From Salidesulfovibrio onnuriiensis (lineage in GTDB: Bacteria; Desulfobacterota; Desulfovibrionia; Desulfovibrionales; Desulfovibrionaceae): a stretch of DNA of 64,000 bases. Below the pieces are notes generated by a model, which had not been told where the DNA came from, did no database searches, and was given only the letters and a program-made list of their open reading frames with translations. The DNA is taken from the NCBI RefSeq assembly GCF_008001235.1, contig NZ_CP040751.1, forward strand, positions 1,347,001-1,411,000, read 5' to 3'. Each line of letters begins with the position of its first letter. The stretch's first letter is position 1. The translations under genes were made by a program, and so were the position numbers. Shown piece by piece: positions 9,344 through 18,816 of this stretch.

Positions 9344-11334
9344 GTCTGTTCCAGCGCATGGTGCGGCGTTTCGAGCGGGCTTCGCTCAAGAACAAGCTGA
9401 TGCTGTCCATGCTGGTGGGCATCCTGCTGATCTCGGCCACCATCGCCTTTATCGCCCGCTGGATCCTGGTTTCCTCCCTGACCAACGAACTGGAGCAGCG
9501 CGGCGCGGCCATTGCCCACTCCGTGGCCGAGCGGGGCGGCAGCTGCATCCTGGACAACGACATCCCCCGGCTTTTGAGTCTCATTTTCGACGAGCGCAGG
9601 CTGCACGAGCGTAAGAAGCTGGTTTCCTACATCGTCATCGAGGACCAGCACGGAAAGGTGCTGGCCCATACCATGACCCGCAGGCTGCCCCCGGCCGTGC
9701 TGGCCCACGAACTGCCCCAGGATCTCCGCCAGAGCATCCAACTGGTCGACCTGGACGGCGAGGCGGTCTATGACATCGCCGCGGGCATCAACGAGGGCCT
9801 GTACCGCATCGGCACCGTGCACGTGGGGCTGAACAAGAGCCATATCGACAGCCTGGTTTCCAAGCTGCGCGTGGCCTTCCTGGGATTCATCTCCGGGGTG
9901 GTGGTCATCGCCTTTTTCCTTTCCAACAGGCTTTCCCGCAACATCACCAAGCCCATCCGCGACCTCACGGCCATTGCCGACGAGATCAGCCGGGGCAATT
10001 TCGACATCCCCATCGAGGCCAGCGCGCCCGACGACGGCTGGGATTTCTCCGACTGCCCGGCCTATCCCAACAGCGACCTTCCCTGCTGGCATTTCGACCT
10101 TTCCCATACGGAACGGCCCGACCGCATGCCCGAGGAATACCGCAACTGCAGGCGGTGCGTGTTCTACAGCAAGCGGGAGGGCGACGAGGTCACCCAGCTC
10201 GCGGATTCCTTCCGCAACATGGTCTGGTCCATCCGGCTGTACCGCCACCGGCTGCGCGAGTCCGAGGAAAAATACCGCTCCCTGTTCGATTCCGGGCCGG
10301 ATCCCATTTTCGTGGTGGATTGCGAAAGCGGCAGGGTCATGGACGCCAACCCCCGGGTCGAGGAGCTCTACGGCTATTCGCGCGACGAGCTCAGGCTCAT
10401 GTCCTATACCTCGCTCGCGCCGGAGAATTACCAGGAATGCCTGGACCATTTCGACGACGGTGGCGGCTGCATCTATTTCCCCAAGGCCATCCATTACAAG
10501 CGCGGGCAGGCTCCCTTTTTCGTGAACATGCACGCCTGCCCCATCTCGTACCGGGGGCGGCACGCCATCATCGTGGCCGTCACGGACATCACCGAGATGA
10601 TCGAGAAGGACGCCCAGCTCATCCAGGCCGGTAAGATGAAATCCCTGGGCGAGATGTCGGCGGGCATCGCCCACGAACTCAACCAGCCGCTGAACGCCAT
10701 CAAGATGGGCAGCGAATACCTCATGATGGTGGAGGAGACCGGCCAGGACATCCCGGCCCGCCAGCGCCTCGAGGTCGTGGCCGAGATCAGTGCCCAGGTG
10801 GATCGCGCCTCGGGCATTATCAACACCCTGCGTTCCTTTGGCCGCCAGGCCGATCTGGTCACGGAAAAGGTGGACATCAACGGCCCGGTTCGGGCCGTGC
10901 TCTCCCTGCTGCGCCGCCAGTTCGAGCTGGACAACATCCGTTTCCGGCTGGACCTTCCGGAGGGGCTGCCGGCGATCAAGGCCCACGGCAACCGGCTGCA
11001 ACAGGTGGTCTTCAATCTGGTGACCAATGCCCGCGACGCCATCAACGACGGCAGCGACCCCGGGGACAAGGCCGGCGAACGCGTCATTTTCATCCGGACC
11101 CAGGCCTCGGGCGGTTCGGTCCGCCTGGAGGTGGGGGATACCGGGCCGGGCATGACCGAGGAGGTGCGCGGCAAGGTTTTCGAGCCGTTCTTCACCACCA
11201 AGGAGGCCGGCCAGGGCATGGGGCTCGGGCTTGCCATCTCCTATGGAATCGTGAAGGATTACGGCGGAGAGGTTCAGATCGAGAGCGAACCGGGCGCGGG
11301 CACTGTGTTCCGGCTCGTGTTCCCGGCCGCATAA
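9340..11334 (+). CDS. Membrane sensor histidine kinase (HAMP-PAS-HisKA-HATPase)
   Basis: A 664-residue kinase starting at a GTG that overlaps the previous stop. It has a transmembrane helix near residues 20-40, a periplasmic domain of about 135 residues, a second helix (FISGVVVIAFFL) and a HAMP linker. A cysteine-containing insert follows (CPAYPNSDLPCWHF, then CRRCVFY), then a PAS domain. The H-box is GIAHELNQPLNAIKMG, the N-box VFNLVTNARDAI, and G-boxes GDTGPGM and GLGLAISYGI follow. The four-cysteine insert between HAMP and PAS could bind metal or a redox cofactor; this is inference. It forms an operon with the binding lipoprotein and the REC-STAS regulator. Confidence 0.93.
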   Translation: MSLFQRMVRRFERASLKNKLMLSMLVGILLISATIAFIARWILVSSLTNELEQRGAAIAHSVAERGGSCILDNDIPRLLSLIFDERRLHERKKLVSYIVIEDQHGKVLAHTMTRRLPPAVLAHELPQDLRQSIQLVDLDGEAVYDIAAGINEGLYRIGTVHVGLNKSHIDSLVSKLRVAFLGFISGVVVIAFFLSNRLSRNITKPIRDLTAIADEISRGNFDIPIEASAPDDGWDFSDCPAYPNSDLPCWHFDLSHTERPDRMPEEYRNCRRCVFYSKREGDEVTQLADSFRNMVWSIRLYRHRLRESEEKYRSLFDSGPDPIFVVDCESGRVMDANPRVEELYGYSRDELRLMSYTSLAPENYQECLDHFDDGGGCIYFPKAIHYKRGQAPFFVNMHACPISYRGRHAIIVAVTDITEMIEKDAQLIQAGKMKSLGEMSAGIAHELNQPLNAIKMGSEYLMMVEETGQDIPARQRLEVVAEISAQVDRASGIINTLRSFGRQADLVTEKVDINGPVRAVLSLLRRQFELDNIRFRLDLPEGLPAIKAHGNRLQQVVFNLVTNARDAINDGSDPGDKAGERVIFIRTQASGGSVRLEVGDTGPGMTEEVRGKVFEPFFTTKEAGQGMGLGLAISYGIVKDYGGEVQIESEPGAGTVFRLVFPAA

Positions 11335-11346
11335 GGGGAGGCGCGC

Positions 11347-12042
11347 ATGAAGAAGATACTGGTCATAGACGACGAACAACCCACCCTGAAGATGTTCACC
11401 CTGCTGCTGGAGGCCATGGGTTTTTCCGTGCTCACTGCCGAGGACGGCCGGGCCGGGGTGGACGTCTTTCGAGACGAGCGCCCGGACATCGTGTTCACGG
11501 ACATCAAGATGCCGGTCATGGACGGCATCGAGGTGCTCAGGAACATCAAGGAGATCAATCCCCATGCCGAGGTCATCGTCATCACCGGCCACGGCGACAT
11601 GGAGCTGGCCATCCAGGCCCTGAACCTGGACGCCACGGACTTTATCAACAAGCCCGTGCAGCGCCAGGCCCTGTCCCAGGCCCTGCAGCGCGCCGAGGAG
11701 CGGCTGGCCCTTTCGCGCACCGAGCAGACCCAGGTGTCCCTGGAGGAGGAAAAGGACAAGGCCGTCCTGCATCTCCGGGGCAATGTCACCGGCCTGACAG
11801 GGACCTTTCTCCAGTCTTCCTTTTCCCGCGCCGCGGCGCTCGGGCATGGCTGCATCGAGCTGCGTTTTGACGAGAACGCCTCCATCAACGGGGCGGGCAT
11901 CACCACCCTCACCGACCTGCTCGGCGATTTTCGAGAAAAGGGCGGCAGGGTGCTCATCACGGGGCTGTCGGAGAATTTCCGGACCGTGTTCGACATGGTG
12001 GGCATTACCCGGCTGGCGGAGTTCGGCGACGGCAGTCACTGA
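11347..12042 (+). CDS. Response regulator with STAS output domain
   Basis: A 231-residue protein. The first 120 residues are a receiver domain: acidic pocket DDE near the start, phosphoacceptor Asp in IVFTDIKMPVMDG, Thr in VIVITGHGD and Lys in DFINKPVQ. The rest (about 130-228) reads as an anti-anti-sigma STAS fold, with LHLRGNVTGLTG and INGAGITTLTDLLGDFREKGGRV. It should receive phosphate from the kinase just upstream and act through protein binding rather than DNA binding. The partner is not in the window. Confidence 0.9.
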   Translation: MKKILVIDDEQPTLKMFTLLLEAMGFSVLTAEDGRAGVDVFRDERPDIVFTDIKMPVMDGIEVLRNIKEINPHAEVIVITGHGDMELAIQALNLDATDFINKPVQRQALSQALQRAEERLALSRTEQTQVSLEEEKDKAVLHLRGNVTGLTGTFLQSSFSRAAALGHGCIELRFDENASINGAGITTLTDLLGDFREKGGRVLITGLSENFRTVFDMVGITRLAEFGDGSH

Positions 12043-12062
12043 CTCGCCCGACAATCAGGCAT

Positions 12063-12101
12063 GAAAAAGCCGACGCGTCCCTGGATGCGTCGGCTTTTTT
12101 T
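12063..12101. terminator. Bidirectional terminator between convergent genes
   Basis: AAAAAGCCGACGC pairs with GCGTCGGCTTTTT around a 10-base loop. A- and T-runs on the two sides allow it to serve both the response regulator (+) and the EAL/HDOD gene (-). Confidence 0.9.
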
Positions 12102-12116
12102 CTTGGTGGGAAGCCG

Positions 12117-13370
12117 TCAGCCTATGTTCGCAACCTGCTTTGAGGCCCAGGAGGATGCCTTGAGATATTGCGTGGCCGCCGTGGTGAAACAGGCCTTGTA
12201 CTTGGCCAGCAGACCGTTGGCAGTGGACCAGTCCGCCGTTTCCACTGCGTCGAGGATGTCCAGCATGTCGCCCATTTCGCTGTCCCGCTGGCCGCAAAGG
12301 GCCTGCTTGACGGCCGCGTCCAGGGGGATGTCCTCCAGCACCATCTTCATGTCGTGGGAGAGCAGGGCGTCCAGCCGCGAGAACAGCCCCAGCAGGAAGA
12401 GTTCGTCCCCCGGGCGGGTCAGCACGGGCATGGTCGCGGCCATCTGCTCCAGGAAACGGGCCCGCTGCAGGGCCATGTACGCCAGTTCCTCGCCCTTGGG
12501 CGTGGCGTCCAGGTCGTTCATGAGGATGACCATGGACCAGCGGCGGATTTCGTGGAGCCCCAGCAGGGAAACGGCCTGCTGGATGGACTTGATCTGATTG
12601 GGCAGGCCGAAGGCGGCCGAGTTGATGTACCGGAGAAGCCGGTAGCTCAGGGAAACGTCCGTGGCGATGACGTCGGCCAGCCGCCCCATGTCGATTTCCG
12701 GGGCGTTGAGTTCCCGGAGCAGCTGGAGCTTGGCCATGCCCGAGGCGCCCAGCTTTTGGTCCCCCACGATGAGGGGCCTGGTGAAGAACGGCCCCTGGAA
12801 ATAGTCGAAGCCCAGGGCCCTGGTGCCCTGGTAGTCCTCCCAGGTCCCGATGTCGGCGGCCAGCAGCGTGCCCGGAAAGTCCTTCATTTTCTGTCGGAAG
12901 AGGATGACCTCGCGCGGGGTCAGGCCGTTCAGGGAAAGCCGGATGGTGTCCGCGTGGGTGCGCAGGGATGCAAACATGTCCCGGGGCACGGCGTTGTCCA
13001 GGACGACCTGGGAGCCGTGTCCCTTGATGCTGCCGACGGCCCGGGCCGGTGCTTCTCCGTCGGAGGCCGGGGTGGTCAGGGCCACGGCATGGGTTCCATT
13101 GAAGCCGAGGCCCTCGCTACATTCCCGGAGGGCGTCGCAGCTCATGGACACCATGGTCCATGTCTTTTTCAGCGGATTTTCGTAGGCGCTGCCCCCGTCG
13201 TTCACGACCTGGCGCAGCAGGGCCGGGGTGGCGGCGTTCGGCGAAAGGTCCGCAGCCTCCCCGCGGTACAGCAGTTCGTGGGCCCAGACATTGGCCGACC
13301 TGTCGAATATCGGTTGGCGGACAATGAACAGCGGGGCCTGAACCGGTGTTTCCTGTTGTTCGGTTGTCAT
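12117..13370 (-). CDS. EAL/HDOD signalling protein (YuxH-type)
   Basis: A 417-residue protein. The N-terminal half begins FIVRQPIFDRSANVWAHELLYRG, typical of the degenerate EAL domain of YuxH-like proteins. The C-terminal half is an HDOD domain (LLRELNAPEIDMGRLADVI, then LSYRLLRYINSAAFGL). These proteins act in c-di-GMP-linked or general signalling, but the EAL part appears to lack an intact EAL signature and so is probably not a phosphodiesterase. The start at 13370 has GAGGGGA upstream; a longer opening to 13514 has no ribosome site. It is divergent from the next kinase gene. Confidence 0.88.
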   Translation of the reverse strand: MTTEQQETPVQAPLFIVRQPIFDRSANVWAHELLYRGEAADLSPNAATPALLRQVVNDGGSAYENPLKKTWTMVSMSCDALRECSEGLGFNGTHAVALTTPASDGEAPARAVGSIKGHGSQVVLDNAVPRDMFASLRTHADTIRLSLNGLTPREVILFRQKMKDFPGTLLAADIGTWEDYQGTRALGFDYFQGPFFTRPLIVGDQKLGASGMAKLQLLRELNAPEIDMGRLADVIATDVSLSYRLLRYINSAAFGLPNQIKSIQQAVSLLGLHEIRRWSMVILMNDLDATPKGEELAYMALQRARFLEQMAATMPVLTRPGDELFLLGLFSRLDALLSHDMKMVLEDIPLDAAVKQALCGQRDSEMGDMLDILDAVETADWSTANGLLAKYKACFTTAATQYLKASSWASKQVANIG

Positions 13371-13610
13371 GGCGTTCCCCTCTTTGCTCCCCTTCTCGTT
13401 TGAGCGTTTCGGGATGGCCGATGCTGCCATTCCTACCGGGGAAGAATGGGAAGCGCCATTATATACTGCGCGAAACCCGGCCCGGCGGGACTCTCCCCGA
13501 GCGGAGGATATCAACTTGTGTTATAAGGGACATGCGCGCCTTTTTTTGCTACGATTCTCCGTTGTTGGCAGTGGTGTTGTTTGCCGTCATGTCTTATCTC
13601 CCGGGAGAAT

Positions 13611-15977
13611 ATGCGCCGTTTCATTCCCTTGTCCGGTTACGGAATCCTCATGGCCGTCATGGCCGCAAGCTGGCTGGTCATCCTGGTCCTGGGCGTCACG
13701 CTGCTCCTGCTCGGCGGGGCCCGCCCCGGCTGGATGTGGACCGTCGAGGTCGGCGCTTTGCTCATCACCGGGTTGGTGGCGACGCTGCTTTCCCGGTTCA
13801 TGCTCCGGGAACGGCGCAAGGCCGAGCAGGCGCTTTCCGAAAGCGAGGACCGTTTTTCCTCTCTCACGGCCAACATCCCCGGCATCGTCTTCCGGTGCGT
13901 GGCTGCGGACAAGGGCTGGCGGACCCTGCTGCTCAGTGAGGCCGTGGAACAGATCACCGGCCGCACCTCGGGGGAATTCATGCAGACCCGGTCCCGCCCC
14001 CTGGCCTCGGTCATTCATCCCGAGGATCAGGGCATGGCCGAGGAACCTTACTGGGGCCAGGCCGTCAAGGGCGAGGACTATTCCCTGGAGTACCGGATCA
14101 TCCGCAAGGACGGCCGCATCCGATGGCTGCAGGAACGCGGCCGCGGCGTGCTGGATGCGCGGGGCATGTTCAAGTGGATCGACGGGGCCATCTTCGACGT
14201 CACCAAGCGCAAGCGGGCCGAGGTGGAGCAACTGGGCCAGATGCGGCTTATGGAGAACCTGAAGCGCGTGGACCAGGCCATCCGGACTTCCCGGGACCTG
14301 GAATCCATGATGGCCGAGGTTCTGGAAACCACGCGTTCGATCTTCGGTTCGGACCGCTGTTTTCTGCTCTATCCCTGCGACCCGGATGCCGCCGAGTGGC
14401 GCGTGCCCATGGAACGGACCGCCGAGGCATATCCCGGAGCCGGGGAATCCGGCGTCAGCATCCCCATGGCCGAGGACCATGCCGAGGTGTTCCGGCGCTG
14501 TCTGGAGTCCGACAGTCCGGTGGCCTTCGGGCCGCACGGGAGCGCGCCCCTGCCCCGATCGCTGGTGGAGCCCTTTTCCCTCCGGTCGCAGCTGGCCTCG
14601 GCCATTTATCCCCGCAACGACAAGCCCTGGGTCTTCGGCATGCACCAGTGCTCCAGCCCCAGGATCTGGACCGAGGAGGAGCTGCAGCTGTTCCGGGAGA
14701 TCGGCCGCCGCCTTTCCGACGGACTCACCAGCCTGCTCACCTCCCGGAGCCTGCGGGAGAGCGAGGGCAAGTTCCGCTCCTTTGTGGAAAACACCATGGT
14801 GGGCGTGGCCGTTCTGCAGGACAACCGGTTCCGGTTCGTCAACCAGTCCATGAGCGAGGTCTACGGCCATGATCGGGAGGAACTTCTGCAATGGACGTCC
14901 AAGGAGGTTTTCGAAACCATTCACCCGGACGACCGGGCCTTTGTCTATGAGCAGGCCCAGAAAAAGCAGCGCGGCGAAGCCGACGTGGTCAACAACTATG
15001 TCTATCGCATTCTCACCAAGGACGGCGAGGTCCGCTGGCTGGAGATTTATTCCAAGACCATCGATTACGAAGGGCGGCCGGGCATTCTCATTTCCCTGCT
15101 CAACGTGACCGAAAGGAAACAGGCCCAGGATGAGCTGGCCGAGCTGAACCGGGAGCTGGAAAGCATTGTTGCCGAGCGGACCGGCGACCTGCGCGCCAAG
15201 GCCGAGGAACTGGAGGCGGCCAACGAGCGGCTCATGCGCCTGGACGAGATCCGTTCGGCCCTGGTGACCACCGTGGCCCACGACCTGCGCACCCCGCTGA
15301 CCTCGGTGCTGGGATTCGCCAAGATCATGAAGCGCGACTTCAGCAGGCATTTCGGGCCGTTGACCCGGGGCGACGACCGGCTGGCCCGCAAGGCGGAGCG
15401 CATCGTCAACAACCTGGAGATCATCGCCAGCGAAGGGGAACGTTTGAGCAAGCTCATGGACGATTTCCTGGATCTCTCCCGCATCGAGTCGGGACGGGTG
15501 GAGTGGGACGACATGTTCGTGGACGTGGCGGTCTGCCTGGAGCGGGCCTTGTTCAACATCGGCGGGCGGCTCTCGGCCAAGCCCGAGGTGAGCGTGGAGA
15601 TCGACGTGGCCGACAGCCTGCCCAAGCTGTACATGGACCGAGGCCGCCTGGAGCAGGTCTTGACGCATTTGCTGGACAACGCGGTCAAGTTCACGGACCA
15701 GGGCATCGTTTTCGCGCGGGTCACGGCCAGGGATCTCATCATGCGCATCGAGGTGGAGGACCCGGGCGTGGGAATCCCGGAAGAGGAGCAGCGGCATATC
15801 TTCGATACCTTCCATCAGGTGGGAAGCGGCGACACCCTGCGCGACACGCTCAAGGGGACGGGCCTCGGACTGACCATATCCAAGCGCATCGTCACCCATT
15901 ACAACGGCGCCATAAGCGTTTTTTCGGAACCCGGCCGGGGTAGCCGGTTCGTGGTCGAGTTGCCCGTGGAACGGTAA
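13611..15977 (+). CDS. Membrane PAS-GAF-PAS sensor histidine kinase
   Basis: A 788-residue kinase with two N-terminal membrane helices (MAVMAASWLVILVLGVTLLL and a second near residues 45-65). A PAS/PAC domain with WLQERGRGVLDARG follows, then a GAF domain (about 225-385), a second PAS with PAC and a coiled coil. The H-box is TVAHDLRTPLTSVLGF and the ATPase domain has GVGIPEEEQ and GTGLGLTISKRI. The ATG at 13611 was preferred over an upstream TTG (13581) because the protein then starts directly with the membrane segment, though its ribosome site is short. No receiver is fused. The FIST protein directly downstream is its likely functional partner. Confidence 0.92.
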   Translation: MRRFIPLSGYGILMAVMAASWLVILVLGVTLLLLGGARPGWMWTVEVGALLITGLVATLLSRFMLRERRKAEQALSESEDRFSSLTANIPGIVFRCVAADKGWRTLLLSEAVEQITGRTSGEFMQTRSRPLASVIHPEDQGMAEEPYWGQAVKGEDYSLEYRIIRKDGRIRWLQERGRGVLDARGMFKWIDGAIFDVTKRKRAEVEQLGQMRLMENLKRVDQAIRTSRDLESMMAEVLETTRSIFGSDRCFLLYPCDPDAAEWRVPMERTAEAYPGAGESGVSIPMAEDHAEVFRRCLESDSPVAFGPHGSAPLPRSLVEPFSLRSQLASAIYPRNDKPWVFGMHQCSSPRIWTEEELQLFREIGRRLSDGLTSLLTSRSLRESEGKFRSFVENTMVGVAVLQDNRFRFVNQSMSEVYGHDREELLQWTSKEVFETIHPDDRAFVYEQAQKKQRGEADVVNNYVYRILTKDGEVRWLEIYSKTIDYEGRPGILISLLNVTERKQAQDELAELNRELESIVAERTGDLRAKAEELEAANERLMRLDEIRSALVTTVAHDLRTPLTSVLGFAKIMKRDFSRHFGPLTRGDDRLARKAERIVNNLEIIASEGERLSKLMDDFLDLSRIESGRVEWDDMFVDVAVCLERALFNIGGRLSAKPEVSVEIDVADSLPKLYMDRGRLEQVLTHLLDNAVKFTDQGIVFARVTARDLIMRIEVEDPGVGIPEEEQRHIFDTFHQVGSGDTLRDTLKGTGLGLTISKRIVTHYNGAISVFSEPGRGSRFVVELPVER

Positions 15978-16013
15978 CGGGCCGGGGAGGCCCGCAACCG
16001 GCAAGGAGAGCCC

Positions 16014-17147
16014 ATGTACGTAAGAATCGATGAAGGCGGAAGCCTGCAGGCATTCGAGGAAATGCTCGGCGAACTGCAGTCCCGGGAGGACGTCAATGGA
16101 GTCCTGGTTCTTTCCTGCGACGGTAACGCCTTTGAACCGGATGACCTTTCCCCGGTGCTGCAACAGTGCGCCAAACCCGTGTTCGGCGGGCTGTTCCCCG
16201 CGGTGCTGCACGGCAGGCGCAAGCTGGAGCGGGGCACTGTCATGGTCGGGATCCCGTGCCGCTGCGAGTACATGATCAAGGAAGATCTGGACGCAAAGGA
16301 CAATGAGGTCTTTCTCTCATTGATCCGCTGGGCCAAGAGTTTTGATCCGCCGCGAACGCTGATATCTTTTTGCGACGCCCTGTCCGGCGGGGCGGATCGG
16401 TTCAGCGAGGCCCTGGCCTCGGTGTTCGGGCTCGATGCCAACTGTATCGGCGGCGGGGCCGGCTCCCTGAACTTCCGGGGCAAGCCGTGCATCATAACCA
16501 ACAAGGGCCTGCTTCAGGACAGCGCCGTGCTGGTGGCCTCCTCCATGGAAAGCGGTGTCAGCGCACGTCACGGGTGGCATCCGCTGGAAGGGCCGTTCAC
16601 GGTCACGGATGTTTCCGGGTGCTGGCTTCGGGAGTTGGACGGCAAGCCCGCCTTCGAGGTCTACAGGAAACTGGTGGAGGCCCATTCCGGAATGAAGTTC
16701 GGCATGGAATCCTTTTTTGACATGGCCCGGGCCTATCCTTTCGGCATCCCAACCCTTCGGAGCGAACACCTGGTGCGCGATCCACTGGCCATGCGCGAGG
16801 ACGGCAGCATGCTCCTGGCCGGTGAGGTCAAGGACGGGACGCAGCTGGACCTGCTTACCGGCAACAGGCGTTCCATGCTGCACGCCGCGGAGCGGGCCCA
16901 TTGGCATGCCCGCCACGACCTCAAACCGGTGAGCGGCGAGAGCATCACCCTGATCATGGACTGCATTTCCCGGGTTCTTTTTCTGGAGGAATCCTTTGAC
17001 GAGGAGCTGGCGGCCCTGGACGACGGGCTGACCAAATTGGTGGGCGCCTGTTCCATCGGCGAATTCGCCGGGAACGGCAAGGATTACCTGTCGTTCTTCA
17101 ACAAGAGCGTCGTGGTCGGGATTCTCAAGGGATTCAGTTACTGCTAG
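16014..17147 (+). CDS. FIST-domain sensory protein
   Basis: A 377-residue cytoplasmic protein with FIST N- and C-terminal domains, a small-ligand sensory module usually found next to kinases or chemoreceptors. Visible signs are CIGGGAGSLNFRGKPCIITNKGLLQDSAV in the middle and the C-terminal ISRVLFLEESFDEELAAL followed by IGEFAGNGKDYL. An AAGGAG site precedes the ATG. It follows the PAS/GAF kinase by 36 bases and is probably cotranscribed. The ligand is unknown (amino acids are proposed for the family). Confidence 0.88.
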   Translation: MYVRIDEGGSLQAFEEMLGELQSREDVNGVLVLSCDGNAFEPDDLSPVLQQCAKPVFGGLFPAVLHGRRKLERGTVMVGIPCRCEYMIKEDLDAKDNEVFLSLIRWAKSFDPPRTLISFCDALSGGADRFSEALASVFGLDANCIGGGAGSLNFRGKPCIITNKGLLQDSAVLVASSMESGVSARHGWHPLEGPFTVTDVSGCWLRELDGKPAFEVYRKLVEAHSGMKFGMESFFDMARAYPFGIPTLRSEHLVRDPLAMREDGSMLLAGEVKDGTQLDLLTGNRRSMLHAAERAHWHARHDLKPVSGESITLIMDCISRVLFLEESFDEELAALDDGLTKLVGACSIGEFAGNGKDYLSFFNKSVVVGILKGFSYC

Positions 17148-17162
17148 CCGGAGGGCGGCCCG

Positions 17163-17705
17163 CTATTGCCGGTAGCCCGCGGCTTCAAGGACGTCCTGGA
17201 GAAACTCATCCTTGCTGTCGATGTCGCCGGCATGGGTGAACACCGTTTCCAGGCGGCCGTTGTCGTATTTTCGCACCAGGGCGTACCACGGCGTCTGCAC
17301 GTTTCCCACGGCCTTGTGCGCCTTGAAGTCCTGGTCCGTGAACAGGGGGAGGTCGACCGAATACTTGGTCCGGAAGTAATCCACCTCGAACTGCGAATTG
17401 CCCGTGCCGATGCCCAGCATCTTGATGCGCCCGGAATAGCCCCGTTCATCCAGATAGTGGAAGATTTCGTTCACGGTCGGCGCCTCGCGCTGGCAGACCG
17501 GGCAATACATGCTGATGAATTCCACGAGAACGAATTTTCCGGCCACATCGGAGAACTTGGGCTCCGCGGAGTCGATTCCCAGGTAGTCCTTCTGGGAGGA
17601 CGGCAGCGTTCCTCTCAGCACAATATCAGGAAACGGTTCCCCGGCCTGGGCGACAACGGCCAAAAACGCCGACAGAATCAGCGTCGCGAACAGCACTTTT
17701 TTCAT
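17163..17705 (-). CDS. Secreted thioredoxin-fold protein (TlpA/ResA-like)
   Basis: A 180-residue exported protein with a signal peptide ending AVVAQA and a mature AhpC/TlpA-type fold. The redox-active motif is CPVC in VLVEFISMYCPVCQREAPTV, and a conserved TPW lies near residue 140 (the cis-Pro position is not certain). It likely works as a periplasmic thiol reductant or peroxiredoxin-like enzyme. It is convergent with the FIST gene, only 15 bases apart, and has no clear operon partner. Confidence 0.88.
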   Translation of the reverse strand: MKKVLFATLILSAFLAVVAQAGEPFPDIVLRGTLPSSQKDYLGIDSAEPKFSDVAGKFVLVEFISMYCPVCQREAPTVNEIFHYLDERGYSGRIKMLGIGTGNSQFEVDYFRTKYSVDLPLFTDQDFKAHKAVGNVQTPWYALVRKYDNGRLETVFTHAGDIDSKDEFLQDVLEAAGYRQ

Positions 17706-17797
17706 TATTCTCTCCCCTTGCGCCCATCCTACGCCAAAATGGCGGCCGGGAGCAAGAAAACTCCTTGCCGCAGCGATGATTCAAGGAATCTATACCT

Positions 17798-18655
17798 TCA
17801 ACAGGGCCGCACCAGCCCGCAAATGCGCCGGGTCAGGAGGGGGAATATATCCTGTTCCCGGTTGTTGAACCGGAATTCCAGTTCCTTGAGGTAAAGCGGG
17901 AAGCGCTGGCAGGAGATGCCCCGGAAGCGCTTGATGCGGTGGCGGGCAAAGGCCCAGAAGCCAGAATCCATGACGTCGATGTGCACGGGTGTCCTGTGGC
18001 GGCGGATGCAGTCGTAGGGCAGGGCGTTGTTGCCGCAGAGAATGAGGGCGTCGTAGTGCCTGTAGCGTTCCGAATAGATGAGGTTGCCCAGACGCTCCAG
18101 CTTGAGCTGGAAATTGAGATGGAAGTGGAACACGGTCTCGGCCCGCAGGCCGGGGACGAGATCGATGAAGGCCCAATCATCCTTGGTCAGAATGCCGTAG
18201 ACCGGGATGGTTTCCATGCGCATCCTTGTGGGGCCGCCCGTCAGGCGGGAGCCATTGAGAAAGGAGTCCAGCCCGGTCTGGGGTCCCAGCAGCTGGGCCG
18301 CGTCCTGTGCGTGGGCCAGGATGGAGAAGCGCACGACCGTGAGGGCCTTGTACACCGTGTTGCAGGACAGGCCGAGCCGTTCGGTGATGCTGTCCACGGA
18401 TTGTTCTTCCGCAAAGCATCGCAGCAGCTCCAGCCACTGCGAGCAGGACAGGGCTCCATTGTCCAGCCAGCGGCCGCTGAATTCATGGAAGGTGTACTTG
18501 CATTCGGCGCAGCGCATCCTGCTGCCCGACAGCGTGTAGATCCTGCGGCAGCCGCAGCGGGGACACAGGGGCGCGCCGTCGGGGCGGCACAGGGAAAGCA
18601 GGTAATCGTGGGCTTCGGCTTCGGACGCGTGTTGCCGGTGCGTTTTCATGGTCAT
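17798..18655 (-). CDS. IS1595-like transposase, stand-alone copy
   Basis: About 285 residues. An N-terminal zinc ribbon (CPRCGCRRIYTLSG, then CAECKYTFHEFSGRW) is followed by a helix-turn-helix-like part. The catalytic-type core has an Asp in GLDSFLNGSRL, an Asp near DALILCGNNALPYD and a final YLKELEFRFNNRE, as in the ISXO2/IS1595 group. No terminal inverted repeats or target duplication are visible beside it and GC content matches the chromosome, so it may be an old or domesticated copy. Start choice is uncertain: ATG at 18655 or 18649, or a GTG at 18748. Confidence 0.75.
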   Translation of the reverse strand: MTMKTHRQHASEAEAHDYLLSLCRPDGAPLCPRCGCRRIYTLSGSRMRCAECKYTFHEFSGRWLDNGALSCSQWLELLRCFAEEQSVDSITERLGLSCNTVYKALTVVRFSILAHAQDAAQLLGPQTGLDSFLNGSRLTGGPTRMRMETIPVYGILTKDDWAFIDLVPGLRAETVFHFHLNFQLKLERLGNLIYSERYRHYDALILCGNNALPYDCIRRHRTPVHIDVMDSGFWAFARHRIKRFRGISCQRFPLYLKELEFRFNNREQDIFPLLTRRICGLVRPC

Positions 18656-18816
18656 GGGAATGGAGCCTTTCCTGTTGTCCGTTGCGGCCTCGGGCGAGGG
18701 CTTCCATCCATCATGCCAATGCTTTGCAACTGCCGCAAGGTTTGGCACTGAATTTAATCAATATATTATCAAATCAGATTGTTAGCCGATGATGGTTTTA
18801 AGCGGCAGCCCTTTGA

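Noticed and set aside
9250..12054. A 934-codon minus-strand frame opposite the kinase and regulator
   Set aside because: Shadow of well-conserved plus-strand genes; no start signal or motif.
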